A DNA stretch of 64,000 nt, taken from positions 2,294,001 to 2,358,000 of the forward strand of contig NZ_AP025245.1 of NCBI RefSeq assembly GCF_021655615.1, in the 5' to 3' direction. Both the position numbers and the translations under genes were made by a program. Below the pieces are notes generated by a model. It made no database searches. It worked only from the letters and a program-made list of their open reading frames with translations, and had not been told where the DNA came from. Positions 35,692 to 44,598 of this stretch are shown here, in pieces (position 1 is the first letter of the stretch; each line of letters begins with the position of its first letter). The DNA is from Acidianus sp. HS-5. GTDB taxonomy: Archaea; Thermoproteota; Thermoprotei_A; Sulfolobales; Sulfolobaceae.

Positions 35692-37137
35692 CTAATAAGT
35701 TTTTGCTACTCTTAGAACATTAGTTGAAGGTTTTTTACATATAACACAAACGTCATTAGTCTTTTTAGGCTCTTCTGGATATCCTAGCACTCTAGCGTTA
35801 AGCTCTTCCTCAATTTTTAATCCACAGGAATTCTCACCGCACCAAGGTACTTCTACTATTCCGCCATTATTATCAAGAATCTTTTTAGCCTCGCCCATGT
35901 CTGTAGTGTACAAAATTTTAGAATTGAAGAATTCCCATGCTCTCCTCTTCAGATCTTCTGATAGAGAAGAAAGCATATCATTAATAGCTTGTATTAACTC
36001 GTCCTTCTTCACAACTTTAGCCTCTAAGGTATCTCTTCTCTTTATAGTTACTGTCGAGTTATTAACTTCCCTCAATCCTATTTCTATCCTAAGAGGTACT
36101 CCTTTCATTTCCCAATAATAGAACTTCTCCCCTGGAGTCTTCTCTTTATTAAAATCGACAACAGCAGAAATACCTGCAGAAGTAAGTTTTTCTTTAACTT
36201 CTGTACAGTAATCCTCAACTTTTTTAGCATTCTCTTCAGTCTTAGCAGGTATAGGAATTATAACTACTTTAATTGGAGCTATGACCGGACTTATAATTGG
36301 TCCATGATCATCGCCATTTATTGCTATTGAGACAGCAATTGCCCTGTCGGAAATTCCATAACTAGTTTGATAAGGATAATCTAATGAACCATCTGCCTTT
36401 TGTATTTTATAATCCAAAGCTTTAGTAAAGTGCTGACCTAAGTGATGAACTGTACCTATCTGTAATGCCTTACCGTCAGGCATTAGCGTATCAAAAGCGT
36501 AAGTATGCTCTGCTCCTGCAAACCTATCCCATTCTGGCCTTTCTGATAGTATATAAGGTAGACCAAGCGTATCGAATATTTTCTTATAAATATCTATAGC
36601 CTCTTTCACCTGCCTTTCCGCGTCCTCATAACTAACGTGCAATGTGTGAGCTTCCTTAAAAGTTGTAACTTCCCTCAATCTTATCATTGCTCTAGTTGCC
36701 TTTGTCTCATATCTAAAAATACTTACAATCTGATAATACTTCTTTGGTAGTTCTTTATAGCTCTTCACCCATAAAGATTCCATGTAAGTTATTGCAACTT
36801 CGGAAGTTGGTCTTAATGCTAGCCTTATATCTAAATCCTCTTCTCCACCTTTAGTAACCCAGTAAACTTCTCCTTCAAAACCTTTAATGTGCTCGCTTTC
36901 TTTTCTAAGCAAGTATTCTGGGATTAATAGTGGAAAGAGAACTTCCTCATGTCCAGTTTCATTTAAATACTTCCTTATGATGTCAATAACGTTCTGCCTT
37001 ATCTTAAAACCGTAGGGCATCCATACGCCCATTCCTTTTATAGGATACCTTCCGTAATCGTATATCTCAGCTTGAGAAATTACATTATCGAACCATTCGC
37101 TAAAATTGTTCCTCCATTTTTCTCTAGGAATTTGCAT
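35692..37137 (-). CDS. proS: prolyl-tRNA synthetase, archaeal/eukaryal type
   Basis: 481 residues, class II. Motif 2 (FRYETKATRAMIRLREVTTFKEAH region) and motif 3 are recognisable, and the C-terminal extra domain ends in a zinc site with CGENSC and CVICKK followed by the final Tyr (VAKTY), typical of the archaeal-type enzyme without the bacterial editing insertion. Appears to head the leftward unit proS-rps26e-pdxS-pdxT-pinA; it is 44 bases from the ATPase K gene. Confidence 0.95.
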   Translation of the reverse strand: MQIPREKWRNNFSEWFDNVISQAEIYDYGRYPIKGMGVWMPYGFKIRQNVIDIIRKYLNETGHEEVLFPLLIPEYLLRKESEHIKGFEGEVYWVTKGGEEDLDIRLALRPTSEVAITYMESLWVKSYKELPKKYYQIVSIFRYETKATRAMIRLREVTTFKEAHTLHVSYEDAERQVKEAIDIYKKIFDTLGLPYILSERPEWDRFAGAEHTYAFDTLMPDGKALQIGTVHHLGQHFTKALDYKIQKADGSLDYPYQTSYGISDRAIAVSIAINGDDHGPIISPVIAPIKVVIIPIPAKTEENAKKVEDYCTEVKEKLTSAGISAVVDFNKEKTPGEKFYYWEMKGVPLRIEIGLREVNNSTVTIKRRDTLEAKVVKKDELIQAINDMLSSLSEDLKRRAWEFFNSKILYTTDMGEAKKILDNNGGIVEVPWCGENSCGLKIEEELNARVLGYPEEPKKTNDVCVICKKPSTNVLRVAKTY

Positions 37138-37180
37138 TGAGAAAAGAAAATAGGATAACCTAAAAAATTTTTATATGTTT

Positions 37181-37495
37181 TTACACGTGTGCGAACAACA
37201 TCAATACTGCGAACACTAGCCCGTATACCACTATTCCTTCGCCAATTGCAACGAAGATCAGTACTGTACCGAACATGTCCCTTCTTTCTGTTAAAACTCC
37301 AATACCTGCTGCAGCAGCCATACCTACAGCAACTCCTGCGCCTATTGCCGCTAAGCCTATAGCTAATCCTGCACCTATGTTGACTCCTTCAAATCCTTGA
37401 GGACTGCTATAACCCGTTGCTGCGCCTACTGGTATTGCCGTTAACATTCCTAAAAATAACGAAAGTAACAAAATTGCGGAACTCATTCTCTTCAT
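37181..37495 (-). CDS. atpK: A-type ATP synthase subunit K (c ring proteolipid)
   Basis: 104 residues: an N-terminal signal-like segment (about 1-25, ending GAATG) and two transmembrane hairpin helices rich in Gly and Ala (IGAGLAIGLAAIGAGVAVG; VFVAIGEG-type second helix). The ion-carrying glutamate is in FVAIGEGIVVYG. Forms the proton-translocating ring. Last gene of the leftward ATPase operon. Confidence 0.94.
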   Translation of the reverse strand: MKRMSSAILLLSLFLGMLTAIPVGAATGYSSPQGFEGVNIGAGLAIGLAAIGAGVAVGMAAAAGIGVLTERRDMFGTVLIFVAIGEGIVVYGLVFAVLMLFAHV

Positions 37496-37511
37496 AATTT
37501 ATCACCACCAA

Positions 37512-37679
37512 TTATTTTGATACTTCCTTTAAAGCCTTTCTCTTAATGTCTTCTAGTTGTTTTTCCTTATTCTGTATAAGCTCATCAAACTTCTTCTGTA
37601 ACTGAAGATAACTTTCCTTCTTCCTTTGATCTAGAATTGTCTTTATGTTATTCAAGTATTTCTCAGCTTCACTCTCCAC
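37512..37679 (-). CDS. small coiled-coil subunit of the A-type ATPase (epsilon-like)
   Basis: 55 residues from a GTG at 37679, preceded by the strong SD-like ggaggag (37685-37691) that lies within the end of atpD; an upstream TTG at 37697 would put that SD inside the coding region. Almost entirely a charged coiled coil (SEAEKYLNNIKTILDQRK, QLQKKFDELIQNKEKQLED). Sulfolobus has a gene named ATPase epsilon between gamma (D) and the proteolipid, from memory, and this is its position. It could fill the peripheral-stalk role of subunit H/G elsewhere. Confidence 0.75.
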   Translation of the reverse strand: MESEAEKYLNNIKTILDQRKKESYLQLQKKFDELIQNKEKQLEDIKRKALKEVSK

Positions 37680-38310
37680 TTTCTCTCCTCCTCTCAAGTA
37701 TTTTTCTTGTAATTTTAAGCCTTACGAATTCCTCTCTAGCTTTATCATCTAAAACCGATTTTATGTATTTCACAGAACTTCTATAGAATGGAAGAATAGA
37801 AGTATCTATAGCATTTATCAACCTTTGCGTTCTCCTCAATTCCGCAGCTAAAGATCTAATAGTTGATTCTAACTCAACTAATTGAACGACCTTAAGTAGC
37901 GTATCTCTCATTTCATCATAAGCCTCAGAAAGATAAGGAGAAGTTTCAACTTCGCTAAAGGGTTTCTCTGGAATAGAACTCTCATTAAGTTGAATAACAG
38001 GAATTTTAACTCCAAAAATAACCTTCAATGAACTGGATACCGAGAGGGAATGAGATTGAGAATCTGCAATTTTTTCAATAGTAGTCATTCCTTCATCAAC
38101 AACAGCCTGCATATAACTATTGTAAGTCTTCTTCAAAGCTTCGTTAACTTCATTATATAGTTTCTCATATTCTGCCGCATAAGTCCTTAAATAAATAAGT
38201 AAAACTTCTCTTTTGCTTTCCAACAGTCTTTTTATTGTTGATACTAGCTTTAACTCACTCTTAAACCTAATAAGGTTCAGCTTAGTGGGTAAAACCTTAT
38301 TTGAACTCAT
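37669..38310 (-). CDS. atpD: A-type ATP synthase subunit D (central stalk)
   Basis: 213 residues. N- and C-terminal long helices form the rotating coiled coil of the central shaft (KVLPTKLNLIRFKSELKLV at the start; the closing helix RRTQRLINAIDTSILP is the family hallmark). Four-base overlap with atpB; the end overlaps the small coiled-coil gene. Confidence 0.95.
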   Translation of the reverse strand: MSSNKVLPTKLNLIRFKSELKLVSTIKRLLESKREVLLIYLRTYAAEYEKLYNEVNEALKKTYNSYMQAVVDEGMTTIEKIADSQSHSLSVSSSLKVIFGVKIPVIQLNESSIPEKPFSEVETSPYLSEAYDEMRDTLLKVVQLVELESTIRSLAAELRRTQRLINAIDTSILPFYRSSVKYIKSVLDDKAREEFVRLKITRKILERRRESGE

Positions 38311-39707
38311 TTCTTACCACGATATGTCGGAAGGTACTTCTTAATGTATGCATCTTTTATGTTAGTCAATTCCCTCTCAGGCAATATAGATAATATATCC
38401 CATCCTATATCTAGAGTAGTCTCTATATCCCTATTCTCATTAACTCCTTGATTTACAAACTTTCTCTCAAACGCATCTCCGAACAGCAAATACTTTCTAT
38501 CAGTTTCTGATAAGCTGTCCTCTCCTATTATTGCAGCAAGACCTCTAGTATCCACAGCCTTTGCATAGGCTGCAAACAATTGGTTTGCAACGTCCTTATG
38601 ATCGTCCCTAGTTTTTCCTTCTCCAATTCCATCTTTCATTAGTCTGGATAAACTCATTAGCACATTAATAGGGGGATAAATTCCTTTATTGTACAAGGAT
38701 CTATCTAGTACTATTTGACCTTCAGTTATATAGCCAGTTAAGTCTGGAATAGGGTGTGTCATATCGTCATTAGGCATCGTTAATATTGGCATTTGAGTAA
38801 TGGAACCTTTCTTCCCCCTTACTTTTCCAGCTCTCTCATATATTGTTGCTAAATCAGTATACATGTAACCTGGGTATCCTCCTCTTCCAGGTACTTCCTC
38901 CTTTGAGGCGCTTATTTCTCTCAGAGATTCGCAATAGTTTGTCATATCAATCAATATAGCAAGGACATGCATGTCCTTTTCAAAGGCTAAGTACTCTGCT
39001 AAAGTTAATGCTGTTCTAGGAGTCAAAATCTTAACTACTGGAGGTTCATTAGCTAACGTCATGAACATTGCTACTCTGTTTATTGCACCGGTTTCCTCGA
39101 AGAATTTTCTAAAGAATAATGCATCATCATACCTTATACCTATTGCTGCAAAAACTACTGCGAAGTTGCTTTCTTCTCCCCTTACAGTTGCTTGCTTAGC
39201 TATTTGAGCAGCCAATGTATTTGCAGGTAATCCGCTACCGCTGAAAATTGGTAATTTTTGTCCCCTCAGTAGTGAGTTTAACCCATCAATTGCAGATATT
39301 CCTGTCTGGATAAATTCTTCGGGATAATCTCTAACTGCAGGATTTATTGCTGAACCGTTAATATCTCTCTTCTCTCCAGTTATTATCGGAGGGCCGTTAT
39401 CTAAAGGCTCTCCTAATGGATTAAATACTCTACCCAGCATCTCATCTGAAATCTTGACTTCTAAACCTCTGCCCAAGAATTTAACGTCAGTACCAGTAGG
39501 GGATATTCCAGTAGTTCCTTCAAATACTTGTACTACTGCCATTCCTAATTGACTATCTACTACCATTCCTCTCCTTTTTTCGCCGTTTTCCATTTCAATT
39601 TCCACTAACTCGTTGTATCCTGCGTCAGTTACTCCTTTAACTACCATTAAAGGTCCTTTAATCATTGATATATTAGAAAATTCCCTTACGTTAAGAGTGG
39701 TTTCCAT
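38307..39707 (-). CDS. atpB: A-type ATP synthase subunit B (non-catalytic)
   Basis: 466 residues. RecA-like fold of the A/B hexamer, with the degenerate nucleotide loop SGSGLPANTLAAQIAKQ in place of a Walker A motif, as expected for B. The C-terminal half is conserved (SRLMKDGIGEGKTRDDH, LSETDRKYL). Overlaps atpA by one base and atpD by four. Confidence 0.97.
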   Translation of the reverse strand: METTLNVREFSNISMIKGPLMVVKGVTDAGYNELVEIEMENGEKRRGMVVDSQLGMAVVQVFEGTTGISPTGTDVKFLGRGLEVKISDEMLGRVFNPLGEPLDNGPPIITGEKRDINGSAINPAVRDYPEEFIQTGISAIDGLNSLLRGQKLPIFSGSGLPANTLAAQIAKQATVRGEESNFAVVFAAIGIRYDDALFFRKFFEETGAINRVAMFMTLANEPPVVKILTPRTALTLAEYLAFEKDMHVLAILIDMTNYCESLREISASKEEVPGRGGYPGYMYTDLATIYERAGKVRGKKGSITQMPILTMPNDDMTHPIPDLTGYITEGQIVLDRSLYNKGIYPPINVLMSLSRLMKDGIGEGKTRDDHKDVANQLFAAYAKAVDTRGLAAIIGEDSLSETDRKYLLFGDAFERKFVNQGVNENRDIETTLDIGWDILSILPERELTNIKDAYIKKYLPTYRGKK

Positions 39708-41479
39708 TAACTACTCACCTCTTTTGATAACTGTTCAAATTGTGACCTTAATGTTTTTTCCAGATCATCATATTTCTCTAACGCACTGTCCGGAATACTA
39801 GCCTTAGATCTGATAATATCTGATACTACTTTTATGTTATCTATTATTTTCTTAACTGAAACTCCTTTTTCTACTAGTGGTGATGCAAGGCTGTTATACA
39901 AGTAAATTAATTTCATTATCCTAACTTGCTTCTGCGGAGAAGAGAAAGCATCAATATCGTCAAAGGCGTTCTGCTTTAAGAAAGCCTCCTTTATTAGCCT
40001 AGCAACTTCTAAAACTAACTTATCTTTCTCTGCTAGAGACTCTGGACCAACTAATTTTACTATTTGTTGTAATTCGTTCTCCCTTATCAAGGTTTTTACC
40101 ATAAATTCCCTCATTTCCTTCCATTGAGGATCTACGTTGGTATTCCACCATTTGCCTACTAAATCAACGTAAGCTGAGAATCCTTGTAACCAGTTAATTG
40201 CAGGGAAGTGTCTTGCATGAGCTAAAGATACGTCCAATGGCCAGAACACTCTAACAAATCTTAAAGTATTGCTTGTAACTGGCTCAGTAAAGTCTCCTCC
40301 TGGCGGAGATACTGCTGAAGCTAACGTTACTGAACCAGATCTTTCAGGATTACCTAGAGTTATTATTCTTCCAGCTCTTTCGTAATATTCTGCTAATCTT
40401 GAGGGTAAATAACTTGGGAATCCTTCTTCTGCAGGCATTTCCTCCATTCTACCTCCTAGATCTCTCAATGCTTCAGCCCATCTAGTAGTTGAGTCTGCTA
40501 CAACTAAAGTGTCATATCCTTGGTCTCTAAAGTACTCTCCTAGTGTTACACCTAGATAAATGCTAGCCTCTCTAGCTGCTACTGGCATATTACTTGTATT
40601 TGCAACCAATATTGTTCTTTCAAGCAGAGGCTTTCCAGTCCATGGATCTTTCAAAGTCGGAAATGATCTTAATTCATCAGTTAATTCGTTTCCTCTTTCT
40701 CCGCAACCTACATATATAACTAACTTTGCTGAACTCCACTTTGCCAGACTCTGCAAAGTTACGGTCTTTCCAGAACCAAAAGGACCAGGTATCGCGGCAG
40801 TTCCTCCTTTAGCTAAAGGAAATACTGTATCTAAAACTCTTACTCCAGTTAACAAAGGCTCTGAAGGCTCCAGTTTTTCTTTATAAGGTCTAGGAATTCT
40901 TACGGGCCATCTATGCATCATCTTTAATGAAACTTGATCACCATTCATGTCTACAGTTGCTATAGTATCTTCTACCGTATAATCTCCTTCAGCAACTATT
41001 TCTTTTACCTCACCATGACGATCTGGAGGAACTAATATTTTATGCTCTATTAACGAAGTTTCTTGAACAATGCCTAATATATCTCCAGGAGATACTTTAT
41101 CGCCTTTCTTGACTTTAGGAACGAAATGCCACTTCTTTTGTCTGTCTAAAGGAGGTATCTTTACTCCTCTATTAACAAAAACAGATCCTGTAGCTTCCAC
41201 AATAGTACTTAGAGGTCTCTCTAACCCGTCAAATATCTTGCCTAATAATCCTGGACCTAATTCTGCTGATAAAGGTCCTCCAGTATTGTAAACTGGCTCT
41301 CCAGGCTTAACTCCGCTAGTATCTTCATAAACTTGAATAAAAGCTCTATCTCCTTCTATTCTTGTTATTTCTCCTACAAGCTTTAATTCTCCTACTTCTA
41401 CTACTTCGTACATTTGAGAATTTTTCATATTATCTGCTATAACTAAAGGACCGTTTACTCTAACTATCTTACCTACCAT
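39707..41479 (-). CDS. atpA: A-type ATP synthase subunit A (catalytic)
   Basis: 590 residues from the ATG at 41479 (MVGKIVRVNGPLVIAD). This start has a strong SD-like ggtggtga just upstream and matches the family; the frame runs on to 41527 without homologous residues. Walker A is GPFGSGKTVTLQ, and the Walker B segment is ADSTTRWAEALRDL. No intein is present. Overlaps the end of atpE by 11 bases. Confidence 0.97.
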   Translation of the reverse strand: MVGKIVRVNGPLVIADNMKNSQMYEVVEVGELKLVGEITRIEGDRAFIQVYEDTSGVKPGEPVYNTGGPLSAELGPGLLGKIFDGLERPLSTIVEATGSVFVNRGVKIPPLDRQKKWHFVPKVKKGDKVSPGDILGIVQETSLIEHKILVPPDRHGEVKEIVAEGDYTVEDTIATVDMNGDQVSLKMMHRWPVRIPRPYKEKLEPSEPLLTGVRVLDTVFPLAKGGTAAIPGPFGSGKTVTLQSLAKWSSAKLVIYVGCGERGNELTDELRSFPTLKDPWTGKPLLERTILVANTSNMPVAAREASIYLGVTLGEYFRDQGYDTLVVADSTTRWAEALRDLGGRMEEMPAEEGFPSYLPSRLAEYYERAGRIITLGNPERSGSVTLASAVSPPGGDFTEPVTSNTLRFVRVFWPLDVSLAHARHFPAINWLQGFSAYVDLVGKWWNTNVDPQWKEMREFMVKTLIRENELQQIVKLVGPESLAEKDKLVLEVARLIKEAFLKQNAFDDIDAFSSPQKQVRIMKLIYLYNSLASPLVEKGVSVKKIIDNIKVVSDIIRSKASIPDSALEKYDDLEKTLRSQFEQLSKEVSS

Positions 41480-42059
41480 TTTCACCACCAAATAATATTT
41501 CTGCAACTTTAGGTTTAACTGATTCAAAAACTTGACTTAATATAAGATTTAACGAATAATCCCTTATTAGTCCAACGTCAGAATAATAAATTTTTATGCC
41601 TCCGAGTAAATTATTATCAACCTCAACGTCTGCGTTTAATTTACTATCTTTAAGAATCTTCTTGATAAGATCTATGTCACTCTTATTGCATATTATCTTA
41701 ACTTTGTTACCAGGTGAAATTTCTCTTTTTATTATTGACTGTAAGCCGTCCGCATACTCCTTAGAAGAAGTTACTACACTAATGTTCTTTACTACCTCGT
41801 CATAAACCTTCTGTAACCAGTAATTCTCCTCATTTAATATTGCCCTCTTATTTTCCACATCAAGTTTAGCTTTCTCTCCTTCTATTTGCTCCTTTCTTTT
41901 TGCAATCAAATCTTTTATCTTCTTATCGTAATCAGAAAGTATATCATTATACTTGTTATCAATTACTTTATTAGCCTCAGCTAAGGCTTGTTCTAAATTT
42001 TCCCTTATATCTTCCATAACTTTTTTAATAGCATACTCTAATAGATCGTTTAATTCCAT
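41469..42059 (-). CDS. atpE: A-type ATP synthase subunit E (peripheral stalk)
   Basis: 196 residues. The N-terminal 90 form a charged coiled coil (ALAEANKVIDNKYNDILSDY), and the C-terminal globular domain ends in NNLLGGIKIYYSDVGLIRDYSLN, typical of subunit E. Called delta in the old Sulfolobus nomenclature. Six bases separate it from atpF. Confidence 0.92.
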   Translation of the reverse strand: MELNDLLEYAIKKVMEDIRENLEQALAEANKVIDNKYNDILSDYDKKIKDLIAKRKEQIEGEKAKLDVENKRAILNEENYWLQKVYDEVVKNISVVTSSKEYADGLQSIIKREISPGNKVKIICNKSDIDLIKKILKDSKLNADVEVDNNLLGGIKIYYSDVGLIRDYSLNLILSQVFESVKPKVAEILFGGENGR

Positions 42060-42065
42060 CCCCTT

Positions 42066-42368
42066 TCACCCAAAGCCTAATGCTCTTAAGATCAATTTTT
42101 TCACATCCATAGGTTCAGCTTCACTATAAGGAGAAGGAATTACTGTAATTAAAGGTTTTGTTTGAGAAGATATAACAGCATCAAGCTTTTCCCTAACGGG
42201 ATCGTACAAATCTTTAGTAATTAAAACTAGATCAACATCCTCCATTTTTCTAACATTTTTTATCTCATCTTCTAACGCATAAGGATCTTCTACAACTTTT
42301 CCTTCAGCTCCCATCATTCTAAACAAAGATACCGTATATCTATCTCCAAGAAGCAAAATCTTTCCCAT
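42066..42368 (-). CDS. atpF: A-type ATP synthase subunit F
   Basis: 100 residues, small Rossmann-like regulator of the central stalk. The start GKILLLGDRYTVSLFRMMG corresponds to the usual GD-x-x-T-v-x-g-F-r-l-x-G opening of the family. First gene of the leftward operon, with TTAAAT at 42391-42396 centred 25-26 bases upstream of its ATG, so probably leaderless. Confidence 0.92.
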   Translation of the reverse strand: MGKILLLGDRYTVSLFRMMGAEGKVVEDPYALEDEIKNVRKMEDVDLVLITKDLYDPVREKLDAVISSQTKPLITVIPSPYSEAEPMDVKKLILRALGFG

Positions 42369-42390
42369 GCTCTCAAATCTGTAATGTAGA

Positions 42391-42405
42391 TTAAATATTT
42401 TAATT
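42391..42405. promoter_or_regulatory. overlapping divergent TATA elements of the ATPase genes
   Basis: The near-palindrome ttaaatattttaatt lies between atpF and atpI. On the minus strand TTAAAT-type sequence is 25-26 bases from the atpF ATG; on the plus strand TTTTAATT is about 30 bases from the atpI TTG. The two operons thus seem to be driven from one 15-base AT core. Confidence 0.5.
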
Positions 42406-42432
42406 ATTGCTCATACTCTATATCGAGCTATA

Positions 42433-44598
42433 TTGATTCTTCCCGAGAAGATGAGTAGGGTACAGATTTTAGCTAATAAAGAACTCTTAAACGACGTAGT
42501 TACTAAACTTTTAAAATTTCAGAATTTCGAGCCTGAAGAACCTGAAGAGCCTATCTCTAATGAAAGATTTGAAGATGCTAGAAGAAGACTCGGAGTAATA
42601 CAAGAGCACTTAAACAAATTCCAAATCATTATGGACTTAGCAGGTGTTACAATAGAAGCAAAGGGGAAAATGAAACCTGGAGATTGGAATAAAATTGCAG
42701 ATGAAGTAGATGCAGAGGCTTCTAAAGAAGAAGACAGATATAAGGATTTACTAGAGGAAATAGGTAAAATAAAGAGCGAGTTGGACTTATATAGGGCACA
42801 GTTAAACGAAGTATTGCCATTTAAAGATATAACCGTTGATTTGAATAAATTATACAATTTAAAATTATTTGATATATATTTACTTACGGTTCTTCCAAAT
42901 CAATTGGATAAATTAAAGTTTGATAGCACACTTACTCTAACTAGAAAAATAAATGAGAAAACTTACGCGGTAATTCTCATCTCACGTAAAAATACGTTAC
43001 AAAAAGAGAAAATAGAAAAAGAAATAGGAGCAAAAGTTTTCGAAACACCAGAAGGAAAATCGCCTTATGAAGTTTATAATGAAGTGCAATCCAAAATTAA
43101 CGAGTTAACTAAAATCCTGGAAGAAACTAGAGCAAAATTGAAGGAAAAATTAAGAGCATGCGAAAGTTATGTGAAGGAAATTTACGGAAAATTACTTACA
43201 ATAAGAGACGCTTTAACTATCGTATCAAGAGCCAGAGTCTCAGAGTTTTATGTGCAGATTGAAGGTTACGCTCCGACAAAGTTAGTTAAAAAAATTAAGG
43301 AACAATTAAAAGGAGAAGCTTTCATCACAGAAAGAATGCCTAGAAGATATGGAGAAAAGGATAAGCCTCCAACATTGATAAGCCTCCCTAAAAGCATTAG
43401 AGTAATAGAGTCTGTAGTAGAACTTTACGGTACACCTTCATATTGGGAAATTTCTCCGATTATATTCCTCATATTCACTTTCCCAATCCTATTTGGGTTA
43501 ATGTTTCCAGACTTCGGTAACGCTTTAGTAGTCTTTCTTTTTGCAGTTTGGTTTTACAAATATGGAAAAAGAAAAGGTAGTGAAAATACAGAAAAACTTA
43601 GTCTCGTATTAATATATTCAAGCATTGTTGCAATGATTACGGGATTGCTAGCTAGAGAATTTTTCGGTCCAGTATTAGTAGGAGGACCCAGGGAAGTATT
43701 TAACAGCAATAAGTATCCTGTAGGACCTTTATACCACATATGGCCAGTTCCGGTAAGCGTTTCTAACTCACTAGAGTATTTAATACCCTTTGGTCATTAT
43801 TCCATTTTATCTACAGAGATTGAAGATACAATGATATTATCAATATTTATAGGAGCACTAGCATTGTTCGTAAGCTCATTACTTGGCGTAATTAATGCAG
43901 TAGATAAAAAAGACCAAGAGTTCTTATTATATGAAAAATTACCGCTGTTAATACTTTATACAGTACCGCTTATACTATTTGGATATGGATTTATTGATAT
44001 AACTGATTATTTCGGGAAGGTAGAGTGCTTACTGGGTGGCTTGCTTACAAACATATTCAGTTTTCCGCCAAATCTTTCAACACCAACATATACTTTAGCA
44101 TACATACTCATATTATGGGTTGAAATAGGATTAATTTACAACTGGATAAGTAAGGTAATCCTAATAAAAAGACATGAAGGTCACGTAGGATTAGGAGCTG
44201 CAATAGGTATGGGTTTTATAGAAGGAGGTTTCGAAGCCGGAATATTATTACTCTCCAATACTATATCATTTATAAGAATTTTAGTGTTCGCATTAGCTCA
44301 TTATTACTTACTTTACGCATTTAGCTATATGGGGCTCTTAGTATTGTATAGTTCAGTTCCTTATGCAGCAGCAGTCATAATAGCAGGAATAATAATAGCA
44401 TTAGGTAACTTACTGGCAATAGCATTAGAAGGTTTAATAGTATTTATACAAGATATGAGGCTTCACTTCTATGAAATGTTCAGCAAATTCTACGAAGGAC
44501 AAGGAAGACCGTTCATGCCTGTAATGAATTATGTAGAATTAGAAGAAGGAGAAAAAGAGGTAGCGAGAAAAGAAGCTATCGAAGTAAAGGCGGCCTAA
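42433..44598 (+). CDS. atpI: A-type ATP synthase subunit I (a subunit)
   Basis: 721 residues: a soluble N-terminal half with two long helical arms (about 1-335) and a C-terminal membrane half with seven or eight segments. The essential proton-channel arginine is in the late segment NTISFIRILVFALAH, and the conserved PILFGLMFPDFGNA opens the membrane domain. TTG start; the next in-frame ATG (seventh codon) is an alternative. Transcribed away from the other ATPase genes; its end overlaps metG by 23 bases. Confidence 0.94.
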   Translation: MILPEKMSRVQILANKELLNDVVTKLLKFQNFEPEEPEEPISNERFEDARRRLGVIQEHLNKFQIIMDLAGVTIEAKGKMKPGDWNKIADEVDAEASKEEDRYKDLLEEIGKIKSELDLYRAQLNEVLPFKDITVDLNKLYNLKLFDIYLLTVLPNQLDKLKFDSTLTLTRKINEKTYAVILISRKNTLQKEKIEKEIGAKVFETPEGKSPYEVYNEVQSKINELTKILEETRAKLKEKLRACESYVKEIYGKLLTIRDALTIVSRARVSEFYVQIEGYAPTKLVKKIKEQLKGEAFITERMPRRYGEKDKPPTLISLPKSIRVIESVVELYGTPSYWEISPIIFLIFTFPILFGLMFPDFGNALVVFLFAVWFYKYGKRKGSENTEKLSLVLIYSSIVAMITGLLAREFFGPVLVGGPREVFNSNKYPVGPLYHIWPVPVSVSNSLEYLIPFGHYSILSTEIEDTMILSIFIGALALFVSSLLGVINAVDKKDQEFLLYEKLPLLILYTVPLILFGYGFIDITDYFGKVECLLGGLLTNIFSFPPNLSTPTYTLAYILILWVEIGLIYNWISKVILIKRHEGHVGLGAAIGMGFIEGGFEAGILLLSNTISFIRILVFALAHYYLLYAFSYMGLLVLYSSVPYAAAVIIAGIIIALGNLLAIALEGLIVFIQDMRLHFYEMFSKFYEGQGRPFMPVMNYVELEEGEKEVARKEAIEVKAA

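Noticed and set aside
38307..41479. Intein or frameshift in the ATPase A and B genes
   Set aside because: Both proteins align with family motifs throughout and have normal length; the absent Walker A in B is the family norm.
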